A DNA stretch of 47,522 nt from assembly GCA_043751595.1 (NCBI GenBank), contig JAYUZR010000044.1, positions 1-47,522 of the forward strand. The letters are read 5' to 3'. Below, in pieces: positions 32,043-38,974 of this stretch. This DNA comes from JAYUZR01 sp043751595. Lineage in GTDB: Bacteria; Patescibacteriota; UBA1384; CAILIB01. The first letter of the stretch is position 1; each line of letters begins with the position of its first letter. A model generated the notes under the pieces. That model searched no databases. It was not told the DNA's origin and worked only from the letters and a program-made list of their open reading frames with translations. The translations under genes and the position numbers were made by a program.

Positions 32043-32543
32043 ATGCTAGCCATCCGTCTTACTCGCACTGGTAAAAAACACGATCCTCACTACCGTATCG
32101 TAGTTCAAGAGAAGCGCTCAAAGCTTAACGGCGGAGCTCTCGAAATTGTTGGTCACTATCACCCAGCTTCCAAAGATAAGCTAGCCGTAGTAAACGCCGA
32201 GCGCGTGCTCTACTGGGTTAGCAAGGGCGCTCAGGCCAGCGATACTGTTACCAATATCTTGGTAAAGCAGGGCATCTTCGATATCTCTAAGCGCAAGCAC
32301 CACTTCTTTACCCCAACCAAGGTTGAGGCTCCTGTAGTGGTAGAAGCAGCTCCCGTAGTAGAAGAAACTCCTGCACCTGCAGTTGAGGAAGCTCCTATGG
32401 AAGAAGTTGTTACTGAAGCACCTGCTACCGAAGAGGTAGTAGCCGAAGAAGCTCCAGCTGCAGAGGCTGAAGTAGCAGAGGTTGCTGCCGAAGCCGAGGC
32501 TCCAGCAACCGAAGAAGAAGTAGCTCCTGCCAAAGAGGCGTAA
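32043..32543 (+). CDS. rpsP: 30S ribosomal protein S16 with long acidic tail
   Basis: Residues 1-90 are a normal S16 (MLAIRLTRTGKKHDPHYRIV, EIVGHYHP, VLYWVSKGAQASDTV). Residues about 91-166 form a low-complexity tail of Ala, Glu, Val, Pro and Thr in loose repeats such as VEEAP and ATEEVVAEEA, nearly doubling the protein. The tail is strongly acidic and should be disordered, unusual for an rRNA-binding protein. It is in frame, with a terminator after its stop, so not an obvious error. Confidence 0.95.
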   Translation: MLAIRLTRTGKKHDPHYRIVVQEKRSKLNGGALEIVGHYHPASKDKLAVVNAERVLYWVSKGAQASDTVTNILVKQGIFDISKRKHHFFTPTKVEAPVVVEAAPVVEETPAPAVEEAPMEEVVTEAPATEEVVAEEAPAAEAEVAEVAAEAEAPATEEEVAPAKEA

Positions 32544-32560
32544 GCCGCCGTTTCTTCTAG

Positions 32561-32589
32561 AAAACCGCACCCACAAGGTGCGGTTTTTT
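32561..32589 (+). terminator. Rho-independent terminator
   Basis: AAAACCGCACC / GGTGCGGTTTTTT, five-base loop. Confidence 0.93.
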
Positions 32590-32622
32590 GTTGGGGGAAT
32601 AGACGAGAGAAAAGTGAAGCCC

Positions 32623-32628
32623 TATACT
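32623..32628 (+). promoter_or_regulatory. -10 box of KH protein gene
   Basis: TATACT with TAGACG 17 bp upstream. The transcript should start near 32635, which rules out the longer reading from 32578. Confidence 0.5.
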
Positions 32629-32655
32629 ACTTGCAGAAGCAGTAATTCGGATGAT

Positions 32656-33027
32656 ATGCCAGAAGGCCTCGCCCAAGAATTTGTAGAATACATCGTTAAA
32701 TCGATTGTCGATCACCCAGATAGCGTTGTGGTAGAACACAGCATCGATGAGCTCGGAACCCTAATCTCCCTGCACGTTGCTGCAGAAGACATGGGAACTA
32801 TCATCGGTAAAGAAGGCCGCACCGCTAAATCACTTCGCACGCTGTTGCGCGTCCTTGGCGCCAAGTACGATGAGCGCGTAAACTTACGCATTATCGAGCC
32901 AGAAGGCGGTCTTCGTCCTCAATTTGCTCCTCGCGGAGCTGGCGAAGAGGCTCAGGCAGATATGCAAGCTCCAGAAGACGATTCTGTCGCCAATGCCCTC
33001 AAAGATTTGCCAGACGATATTATCTAG
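32656..33027 (+). CDS. khpA: KH domain RNA-binding protein
   Basis: A 123-residue protein starting MPEGLAQEFVEYIVKSIVDHPD. The single KH domain has ISLHVAAEDMGTIIGKEGRTAKSLRTLL with the GxxG loop GKEG, as in KhpA/YlqC, which sits beside rpsP in many bacteria and binds RNA, often with KhpB, in cell-division and sRNA control. The C-terminal 40 residues are a Gly/Gln/Asp-rich tail longer than in typical KhpA (about 80 residues). Confidence 0.9.
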   Translation: MPEGLAQEFVEYIVKSIVDHPDSVVVEHSIDELGTLISLHVAAEDMGTIIGKEGRTAKSLRTLLRVLGAKYDERVNLRIIEPEGGLRPQFAPRGAGEEAQADMQAPEDDSVANALKDLPDDII

Positions 33028-33042
33028 TATTGCGAAGGTCAC

Positions 33043-33072
33043 AAAAAGCCTCCGAGAAATCGGAGGCTTTTT
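33043..33072 (+). terminator. Rho-independent terminator
   Basis: AAAAAGCCTCCGA / TCGGAGGCTTTTT with a GAAA-type loop. Confidence 0.93.
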
Positions 33073-33095
33073 GCTTTACTAGAGCCATCTACTGA

Positions 33096-33124
33096 TTGAC
33101 AAATTGTGATCTTTTTGTTAAAAG
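33096..33124 (+). promoter_or_regulatory. Promoter TTGACA-17-TAAAAG (copy B)
   Basis: TTGACA (33096-33101), 17 bp, TAAAAG (33119-33124), then GGCATTC. Confidence 0.65.
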
Positions 33125-33125
33125 G

Positions 33126-33163
33126 CATTCGACTCGTGCTGAATCCAGCGGCACAGTCGAATG
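33126..33163 (+). promoter_or_regulatory. Leader hairpin at transcript start
   Basis: CATTCGACT / AGTCGAATG outer arms with GTGC/GCAC inside. A GTG at 33136 is in this stem and is therefore an unlikely start. Confidence 0.6.
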
Positions 33164-33174
33164 GGAGACGGAAA

Positions 33175-33585
33175 TTGGCAAAGAAAAAAGGGAGCAAGAA
33201 AAGCTTCCTTAGGTATAACCTAGGCATCGCTCCGGTGCTGCCTAACCCGCTGACAATCACGCGGGTGCGAGATGCGAAGGACGCGCGAAAGTTCTGGTGG
33301 GCAACAGCCACCAGCTCCGGCGGAGCCGTTGTCACACTTCAAGCAAGTGTGGAAGACGGACCACTGGGGAACTCGGGGTTCCTTCACGCTCTGCGCGACG
33401 CAGGGAAAAAGGGATTGACCATGAGGGAGCTGCATGCCCTCGATCGGGACGACGTCCCGACCAGCTTCAATCCCTTGGTGATAACCCTCCTCCTGTGGGG
33501 GCATATCACCAGAGAAGAGGAAGGTCCGCATCGGGCCTTTCGGTACCGCCTAGCAGGAAAGGTTATATTCGCCACACGGATCTAG
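33175..33585 (+). CDS. Basic protein of unknown function
   Basis: A 136-residue protein if started at TTG 33175, where GGGAG lies upstream behind the leader hairpin. It begins AKKKGSKKSFLRYNLG, a strongly basic N-terminus, followed by strands (FWWATATSSGGAVVTL) and a helical part (LHALRDAGKKGLTMRELHAL) that could be a winged helix: FLHALRDAGKKGLTMREL reads like helix-turn-helix and HRAFRYRLAGKVIFA like a wing. Nucleic-acid binding is plausible, family unknown. GC-rich codon use. Confidence 0.55.
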   Translation: MAKKKGSKKSFLRYNLGIAPVLPNPLTITRVRDAKDARKFWWATATSSGGAVVTLQASVEDGPLGNSGFLHALRDAGKKGLTMRELHALDRDDVPTSFNPLVITLLLWGHITREEEGPHRAFRYRLAGKVIFATRI

Positions 33586-33605
33586 CCACCTGCAGGCACC
33601 AAAAA

Positions 33606-33634
33606 AGAAGAGCCCGCCACCCGGCGGGCTTTTC
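33606..33634. terminator. Bidirectional terminator
   Basis: AGAAGAGCCCGCC / GGCGGGCTTTTCT between the basic protein and the convergent Nudix gene. Confidence 0.85.
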
Positions 33635-33641
33635 TCATTTC

Positions 33642-34346
33642 TTAATACCCCTTCGCCACGTACTGCGTCTCGTGGAGCGTAATCTTCACCCCATCGTTAG
33701 GAAACCCGGTAAGCAAGTTGCCAAACGTCTCGGTGAGCGCCGCAATCTCTTCTGAGGTCATCCAATAGTTCTCCCCGCCCTCAAACACTGGCAGCAAATC
33801 ACCTTCGCACTCCACCCCTCGAACCAAAAAGAAGTACTTATCTTCAAGCAGCTTCCCTTCGGGGTCGCGATCAACTTTGTGCTCAATGCCAACCACACTT
33901 AAACTTGCGACAAGACCGGTTTCTTCCATTAATTCGCGTGCAGCACCCTCCAAAATAGTTTCACCCCACTTTATCTTGCCTGTAGGACGGCCGTAGAAGC
34001 CGTAATACGGCTGTTTTACCCGCTTTTGGATCAGATACTGCACCTCACCCTCCAAATCGCGCGTAATCAGCAAGAGAACCGCCACCTTCCCCTGCCGTTC
34101 CATCACCTTATGATCAGTATCGTAGCGGTTGGCAAACTCCTTGCCGGTAATAGTCAGTGCGTACAGGCCATCCTCATTCTTAGCTACTAACCCGTGTTCA
34201 ACCATCTTTTTAAGATGAAAAGTGAAGTGATCGGAAGTCATGGCGGCTGGTACTAGCTCATGAAATGCTGCGGTGGGCACAAATAAGAGACGGTGCAAGA
34301 TTTCGGTTTGCACTTGATGCAACTCGAGTTCAGTTGGATGGGACAT
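33642..34346 (-). CDS. Winged-helix Nudix hydrolase
   Basis: A 234-residue protein. Residues 1-80 form a helix-turn-helix-like domain (TAAFHELVPAAMTSDHFTFHLKKMVEHGLV), the rest is a Nudix domain whose box is complete: GKIKWGETILEGAARELMEETGL. Nudix enzymes hydrolyse nucleoside diphosphates linked to another group; with a DNA-binding-like domain it may be a metabolite-sensing regulator, as in NrtR, though NrtR has the opposite domain order. A perfect 37-bp palindrome lies nine bases upstream of the ATG. Confidence 0.85.
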   Translation of the reverse strand: MSHPTELELHQVQTEILHRLLFVPTAAFHELVPAAMTSDHFTFHLKKMVEHGLVAKNEDGLYALTITGKEFANRYDTDHKVMERQGKVAVLLLITRDLEGEVQYLIQKRVKQPYYGFYGRPTGKIKWGETILEGAARELMEETGLVASLSVVGIEHKVDRDPEGKLLEDKYFFLVRGVECEGDLLPVFEGGENYWMTSEEIAALTETFGNLLTGFPNDGVKITLHETQYVAKGY

Positions 34347-34354
34347 ATACAAAA

Positions 34355-34391
34355 AAACTATGGAATAACTGAGTCAGTTATTCCATAGTTT
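34355..34391. repeat. Perfect 37-bp palindrome
   Basis: Arms AAACTATGGAATAACTGA around a single central base. On the minus strand it is followed by TTTTTTT, so it can end the transcript of the small gene at 34419. Its place right before the Nudix gene also allows an operator role. Confidence 0.9.
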
Positions 34392-34418
34392 GGTTCCGCC
34401 GTACTAGTAAACTAGACT

Positions 34419-34601
34419 TTAGGAAGCGGTCAGGTGGCGAGTAGGGTCGGCGTATCCTGCTGGTGTAGCTACCTTATCAAACATCACATACTGATGAAGA
34501 CGGCGATAGATAAAGCGCAAGCCTAAAGCCACACCCACCACAAAGAGCACTCCGAGGTGAAGCAAGAAGGCAGGGCCGGTTGCGGGAAGTAACTTATACA
34601 T
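34419..34601 (-). CDS. Small membrane protein with LPATG motif
   Basis: A 60-residue protein from ATG 34601 (MYKLLPATGPAFLLHLGVLF). LPATG, a hydrophobic helix and then RR look like a sortase sorting signal, but the motif is at residues 5-9 with nothing before it, and 25 polar residues follow. A longer reading from 34643 overlaps the -10 and is rejected. Function unknown. The promoter is TTGACA-17-TATAAG. Confidence 0.5.
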   Translation of the reverse strand: MYKLLPATGPAFLLHLGVLFVVGVALGLRFIYRRLHQYVMFDKVATPAGYADPTRHLTAS

Positions 34602-34631
34602 ATAGGCTGGTGGTTGATTGGAAAACAGATG

Positions 34632-34660
34632 CTTATACCCCATCCTCTCCTAAATGTCAA
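34632..34660 (-). promoter_or_regulatory. Promoter TTGACA-17-TATAAG
   Basis: Minus-strand -35 at 34660-34655 and -10 at 34637-34632. The -35 overlaps the start codon of the divergent glycosyltransferase gene, so the two may interfere. Confidence 0.65.
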
Positions 34661-35733
34661 TACTAGAGCCACAAACTGAACAAAGTCTTCAGGATTCTGA
34701 TTTCAACGACCTTCTCGAGCCCACCGAGTTCCTGGCCGATATCTGTGTGGTAATTCCGGCCTACAACGAGGCCTTAGTGATCGAAGATTCGCTCAAAGCC
34801 TTAGCCCAGATAACTGATCTGGCCCATGTCTTTGTGGTAAGTGATGGATCTAAGGACAACACGGCTGAACTTGCCCGAAAACACACCGACAATGTCTTAG
34901 AAATCGTTAAAAATGGGGGGAAGGCCTTGGCGCTCGAGCAACTGATTGCGCACTTTGGCCTCAGCACTAAGTATCGCTATATCTTATTTTCTGATGCCGA
35001 CAGTCAGCTGGATCCCCACTTCTTTGAAGCGATTCATGATGCCGCCCAAAAACTACCTGCCTGCATTGTGGGCTCGGTAGTGAGCCAGAAAAAGGGGTTA
35101 GTAAGTGCTTACCGCACCGTAGAGTACGCTCTCACCCAGCTAATTTTTAAGCAGGCCCAGTCATATATTGGCACGATCGCTGTGGCTCCCGGCTGCGCCT
35201 CAGCCTACCGAAGCGATGTCCTACGCGAGCTGCATTTTGGTGGTGGCACCTTAACTGAAGACTACGATCTTACCCTCCAGATTCACGCTCAGCGCTTAGG
35301 GCCCATTATCTACGCCCCTAAGGCGCGAGTCCTTACCCAAGACCCGCTAACGATTGGCGATTACTGGAAGCAGATTATACGCTGGCATACGGGCTTTTGG
35401 CAGAACTTCTTTCTGCACCGTGTGTATTTCCCGCGCAGGTCGGTCCACTACGAGATTCTCGTCCTGACCCTCGATAGTATCTCCTGGATTGCTGTTATTA
35501 CTGCCTCCATTTTCTTCCCAGTTGAGTTTTTACGGCTCCTCGTTCTTTCTTTGACGGTTAGCTGGACCCTTACTGCTGCCGTAATTATTATCGAAAAAAC
35601 CTGGTGGACCATTCCCTACCTTCCCCTTTTCCCATTCTTCCAGTTGATGAACATTATTGGGTACACCTATTCCTTTGGTCGGGCCGTGCTTGGTGGCAAG
35701 AAGCTAGGTTGGGATAAAGTGCAGCGGTATTAA
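34654..35733 (+). CDS. Family 2 glycosyltransferase, membrane-bound
   Basis: A 359-residue GT2 enzyme. The nucleotide-sugar fold shows CVVIPAYNEALVIEDSL, VVSDGSKDNT, FSDADSQLDP (metal-binding DxD), TEDYDLTLQ and the KQIIRWHTG motif (Q..RW) of processive synthases such as PgaC or hyaluronan synthase. Two to three C-terminal helices (about 268-345) anchor it in the membrane. It is likely to make a surface polysaccharide or glycolipid. A GtrA protein is encoded at 3.1-3.5 kb. Confidence 0.92.
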   Translation: MSILEPQTEQSLQDSDFNDLLEPTEFLADICVVIPAYNEALVIEDSLKALAQITDLAHVFVVSDGSKDNTAELARKHTDNVLEIVKNGGKALALEQLIAHFGLSTKYRYILFSDADSQLDPHFFEAIHDAAQKLPACIVGSVVSQKKGLVSAYRTVEYALTQLIFKQAQSYIGTIAVAPGCASAYRSDVLRELHFGGGTLTEDYDLTLQIHAQRLGPIIYAPKARVLTQDPLTIGDYWKQIIRWHTGFWQNFFLHRVYFPRRSVHYEILVLTLDSISWIAVITASIFFPVEFLRLLVLSLTVSWTLTAAVIIIEKTWWTIPYLPLFPFFQLMNIIGYTYSFGRAVLGGKKLGWDKVQRY

Positions 35734-35750
35734 AGTTAGACAAAGCAAAA

Positions 35751-35779
35751 AGCCGAGCGTGAACGCCCGGCCTCTTGAT
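35751..35779. terminator. Probable terminator
   Basis: GCCGAGCG / CGCCCGGC stem with one mismatch between the glycosyltransferase and the convergent prepilin-like gene; T-rich on the plus side. Confidence 0.5.
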
Positions 35780-35781
35780 TT

Positions 35782-36465
35782 TTAGGGGAGAAGATTTTTC
35801 TCCTCTATTTTTTGCCGACTGATGGATTTTGTGTGACCGTCTGCGAAGGTCACTGCCGCCCGCCCAAAGTGGGCGGGGGCGATTTTGTTCCCGCAACTGG
35901 CCGTCCAGGTGCGGGAGGTGGGATCGCAAGATCTCGTGGCCCAGTATGGGTCCGAGACAAAGAAACCCCATCGCCAGTCTGGCGCGGTTGCGGACCCGTT
36001 CTCGCCGGTCTCGGCGAGAAGGATCAGGTCCGAGGGAGACGAAAGCGCAGCGAGGGTGGCGCTCTGACCACTGGCCCCGGGATTTCCATCCCAGGGGGCG
36101 TCATGAGCTACGGCATCGTTGATGCAGTAGAACTTACGCTGGGAATTTGGACAGTGCCAAATCCCGCCCTGTTCGCCATAAGCCGATCCAGCCTTGATGT
36201 AAGGGGAAACCCCCTCCATCCAGACGTGGACCGTTTGAGGGTTTCCCCGAACAACTTTAAAGTTGTTTAGTGGGTAGGTCTCGTCGTTGTCCTGCGCATA
36301 CATCATGATGGCCAGGCCAATCTGCTTCTGGTTAGAGAAGCAGCTCACCTGGCGAGCCCGCTCTTTGGCCTGTGCGAACACAGGAAAGATCAGGCTGGCG
36401 AGCCCCGCGATGATCAAAATGACCACCAGGAGCTCGATGAGGTAAAAACCTCTCCGACTTTTCAT
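35782..36465 (-). CDS. Prepilin-like protein with H-X9-DG domain
   Basis: A 227-residue protein. The N-terminus MKSRRGFYLIELLVVILIIAG is a type IV prepilin signal, with a cleavage site after Gly6 (GFYLIE; Glu+5 kept). The middle has NQKQIGLAIMMYAQDNDETYP and two WHCP/CDP-type cysteines; the end HFGRAAVTFADGH is the H-X9-DG motif of DUF1559-type pseudopilins, best known from Planctomycetes, Verrucomicrobia and Armatimonadota. It should be processed by a prepilin peptidase and sit on the surface. GC-rich codons and the unusual family suggest transfer. Confidence 0.85.
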   Translation of the reverse strand: MKSRRGFYLIELLVVILIIAGLASLIFPVFAQAKERARQVSCFSNQKQIGLAIMMYAQDNDETYPLNNFKVVRGNPQTVHVWMEGVSPYIKAGSAYGEQGGIWHCPNSQRKFYCINDAVAHDAPWDGNPGASGQSATLAALSSPSDLILLAETGENGSATAPDWRWGFFVSDPYWATRSCDPTSRTWTASCGNKIAPAHFGRAAVTFADGHTKSISRQKIEEKNLLP

Positions 36466-36555
36466 TTTTTCTCACTTTCTCAAGTTTCGCCGGCTATTAC
36501 CGGTAAGATTTAGCGTTTCAATCAGTACCTTGTGGGCCCTAAATTGAAACTGGAA

Positions 36556-36584
36556 GTTATACCTCTAAACCTGAGAAATGTCAA
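36556..36584 (-). promoter_or_regulatory. Promoter TTGACA-17-TATAAC
   Basis: Minus-strand -35 at 36584-36579 and -10 at 36561-36556, before the prepilin-like gene. The leader of about 85 nt contains a GTTTCAAT / ATTGAAAC hairpin. Confidence 0.65.
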
Positions 36585-36587
36585 TCC

Positions 36588-37946
36588 TTAAGCTGTTTTC
36601 TTGTTGCGTAATATCAGAGTTACTGTAGTTCCCATCATCGGTTCGCTGCTCAACCTAAGCTCTCCGTTAAAATCTCGCGTAACAAGCTCGTGCACAATTG
36701 CCAGGCCGAGGCCGGTTCCTTTGCCTTTTTTCGTACTGAAAAAGGGTTCAGTGGCATGTGCTTGCGCTTCTGGCGTCATACCAACGCCGGTATCAATAAT
36801 CTGGAGCATGACCACGCCCTCATCTTCTTTGGCACGAATATTGACCGAACGATCACCCTTCTTTTGCTCGGAACAGGCATCAATAGCATTAGCTACAACA
36901 TTGGTAATAATCTGAGAAAAAAGGGCAATCGAGCCATGCAGAGTAACCGAATTATCTGCCTGAATTGTAAGCCTCACCCCCGCCTGCTGGGCTTTGTATT
37001 GTAAGAGCTGAGAAATACCGGTTAGCTCTTGCCCTACCTTAAAGGTGGTAATCTCCTGCTCATTGCGTAACTGCCTTCTAGCCGCTTCAAGATAGGTTTG
37101 CATGGCCTGCGTGCCTTCAAGCGCCCTTTTTACTTGCTCAGAATCTTCTTGAGCACCGATCTTCTGCAGGTTCACCGAAACCACTGTTAGTGGATTAAGG
37201 AGATCATGCAAAATACCAGTTGCTAGCCGACCCCACTCGGCAAACCGAGAAATCTCGAGCACATTCGCCAACTGCGCTTCGCGCAAATCACGAGTGCGCT
37301 CGATTACGGTTTCTTCCAGCTTATCCCTTTCACGAATAAGAGCTGCCTCTGAATGCTGAGCGCGATTTAGCATGGCTTCGAGCTCCCGATTGCCAAGCCA
37401 GGCAACCACAGCGACGAGGAGGATGTTACAGCCGAACCAGATGGCGTCTTCTATAAGAAGCTTTTGTGACATCCAACTAAAGTCCGGTCGAATAATTCCT
37501 CTCTGTTGCAAGAAAAGAATTAAGATAAAAGAGAAAAGAGCAGACCAACCAACAAAAAGTGTTTGTCCGGGGCCTAAAAGTATGCCCGCCGCCACTACTG
37601 CTGTCGCAATCATAATAAGGCCCGTTGGTAAAATAATAGACCACGTAGCAATTAGAGCTAACCCGATAAGAAAAAGTAGACCAACAAAAACCCTAGCAGC
37701 CGGGTAATACTTTCCCCGCTCAGACAGAATGCGTAGGAAAAAAATAAAACCTATGAATCCCAAAGCAATTAACAACCTTAGAGTCCTTACTACTGGATCT
37801 TGCACTCCAACCGATACATAGGCCAGACTAAACAAAGCCAAAACTAAAAGCCCTATTAAGAGCGTGTGCAAAATCCTTTGACGCCTAGCAATTGGCTCCG
37901 GTGAGCCCTTTGAAGGCGCCAAGAACCTATTTACTATCCTATACAT
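36588..37946 (-). CDS. Sensor histidine kinase
   Basis: A 452-residue kinase with about six membrane helices (about 28-185), a short coiled coil (AALIRERDKLEETVIERTRDL), the dimerisation/phosphoacceptor segment RLATGILHDLLNPLTVV (His in HD), and an ATPase domain with NVVANAIDAC (N box), DTGVGM (G1), FFSTK (F) and GTGLGLAIV (G2). All motifs are intact. The sensor is membrane-embedded, without an obvious extracellular domain. The response regulator gene lies upstream on the same strand. Confidence 0.93.
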   Translation of the reverse strand: MYRIVNRFLAPSKGSPEPIARRQRILHTLLIGLLVLALFSLAYVSVGVQDPVVRTLRLLIALGFIGFIFFLRILSERGKYYPAARVFVGLLFLIGLALIATWSIILPTGLIMIATAVVAAGILLGPGQTLFVGWSALFSFILILFLQQRGIIRPDFSWMSQKLLIEDAIWFGCNILLVAVVAWLGNRELEAMLNRAQHSEAALIRERDKLEETVIERTRDLREAQLANVLEISRFAEWGRLATGILHDLLNPLTVVSVNLQKIGAQEDSEQVKRALEGTQAMQTYLEAARRQLRNEQEITTFKVGQELTGISQLLQYKAQQAGVRLTIQADNSVTLHGSIALFSQIITNVVANAIDACSEQKKGDRSVNIRAKEDEGVVMLQIIDTGVGMTPEAQAHATEPFFSTKKGKGTGLGLAIVHELVTRDFNGELRLSSEPMMGTTVTLILRNKKTA

Positions 37947-37967
37947 TGCCGATTTTTCTTATAAAAG

Positions 37968-37996
37968 GAGCTGCCATAAACAAATTATAGCAGCTC
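37968..37996 (-). promoter_or_regulatory. TATAAT promoter inside a 7-bp inverted repeat
   Basis: TGC-TATAAT (-10 at 37989-37984, minus) before the kinase gene. GAGCTGC and GCAGCTC flank the -10/start region, which could be an operator. Confidence 0.5.
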
Positions 37997-38015
37997 AGTG
38001 GAATTATGGGTTGCA

Positions 38016-38120
38016 TCAACCGCTTCCCCATGGCAGGAAGTAATCCCCATCATCAAACACCACATCTCCGTTTTCACGAACCGCCGGCTGTAGCAGTAAC
38101 TGCAGCAATAGTGCTCCCAT
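38016..38120 (-). CDS. 34-residue ORF inside the two-component locus
   Basis: It starts in another frame within the 3' end of the response regulator gene, behind a very strong GGAGAGGAGGT, and ends 70 bases before the kinase. The product begins MGALLLQLLLQPAV and ends DDGDYFLPWGSG. No family is known. The strong ribosome binding site and position suggest a real peptide, possibly a signal for or modulator of the kinase; this is inference. Confidence 0.4.
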   Translation of the reverse strand: MGALLLQLLLQPAVRENGDVVFDDGDYFLPWGSG

Positions 38121-38868
38121 ACGTTATTTCCACCTCCTCTCCTAGAATTGGGCTGGTCTTACTAGACGAGCTAGTAGGAACAACTTCTTTCGTATCAAAC
38201 TTGTAACCCATGCCGTGCACCGTCTTAATATACGAAGTGGCATGCGGCTTATCGACCTTGTCGCGAATGTGCTTAATATGAACATCAATCGCATTCGTGA
38301 AGAGTTCGGCACCCTGATCCCAGGCACTGGCAAGGAGCGTATCGCGCGTAACAACCTTATCGTGATTACGCATCAGCACCTCGAGAATATCAAACTCCTT
38401 GCGGCGTAACATAATTAACTCACCAGAAATCAAGACCTCTCGAGTAGCGGCATCTAGTGTAACTTCTCCGAGCTCCAGAATAGGCAAATGACGATTAGTT
38501 CCCCGTCGCAACAAGGCCTGTAACCTAGCAAGAAGTACCTCGGGCACAAATGGCTTCGTGAGGTAATCGTCCGCGCCGGCATTTAGTACACTTACCACCT
38601 GGGCGTCTTCGGCCTGTGCCGTGAGCATTAAGACTGGTAGGCTCGCCCCAGTTTTACGCAGCTGTCGAAGCACTTCGGTCCCAGACATATCGGGTAAGCC
38701 AATATCTAACACAAGAACACTCCACTGTTCTGAGCGGAGTGTCTGAAGTGCGAGGGCGCCGGTGGCAACGTGGATAACCCGGAACATTGGCGACAGGATA
38801 TCGGCAAGAGTAGCTGCCAACGGGAGACTATCTTCGACTAACAGCAGGGAAGGCGTGTCACTTTTCAT
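38074..38868 (-). CDS. OmpR/PhoB-type response regulator
   Basis: A 264-residue regulator. The receiver domain has LLLVEDS (acidic pocket), VLVLDIGLPDMSG (phosphoacceptor Asp about 55), LMLTAQ and TKPF. The winged helix (about 130-228) includes LRRKEFDILEVLMRN, TNAIDVHIKHIRDKVD and IKTVHGMGYKF. An extra 35-residue tail rich in Ser/Thr/Ala follows the normal end; its DNA carries the ribosome binding site and start of the 34-residue ORF. TATTCT with an upstream TG ends six bases before the ATG. Confidence 0.95.
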   Translation of the reverse strand: MKSDTPSLLLVEDSLPLAATLADILSPMFRVIHVATGALALQTLRSEQWSVLVLDIGLPDMSGTEVLRQLRKTGASLPVLMLTAQAEDAQVVSVLNAGADDYLTKPFVPEVLLARLQALLRRGTNRHLPILELGEVTLDAATREVLISGELIMLRRKEFDILEVLMRNHDKVVTRDTLLASAWDQGAELFTNAIDVHIKHIRDKVDKPHATSYIKTVHGMGYKFDTKEVVPTSSSSKTSPILGEEVEITYGSTIAAVTATAGGS

Positions 38869-38874
38869 ACGACG

Positions 38875-38880
38875 AGAATA
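38875..38880 (-). promoter_or_regulatory. Extended -10 of leaderless regulator gene
   Basis: TGC-TATTCT on the minus strand, six bases before ATG 38868. Confidence 0.6.
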
Positions 38881-38962
38881 GCACGTAGTTGTGAACTATT
38901 AATGAAATATATGACCAAACGCTCCCAGCGGCACGCATCTTTGATTCTCGGTAAATGTTTGG

Positions 38963-38968
38963 TATGGT
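38963..38968 (+). promoter_or_regulatory. -10 box of leaderless trmD
   Basis: TATGGT, six bases before the trmD ATG. Confidence 0.5.
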
Positions 38969-38974
38969 GCGGAC

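Noticed and set aside
34355..34391. Palindrome as an attachment or transposon end
   Set aside because: No second copy, recombinase or flanking repeat in the window.
34602..34643. Longer start (MGYKHLF) of the LPATG protein
   Set aside because: These codons overlap the -10 TATAAG and lie before the expected transcript start.
35812..36270. Plus-strand ORFs over the prepilin-like gene
   Set aside because: Shadows; the minus frame has the prepilin signal, H-X9-DG end and promoter.
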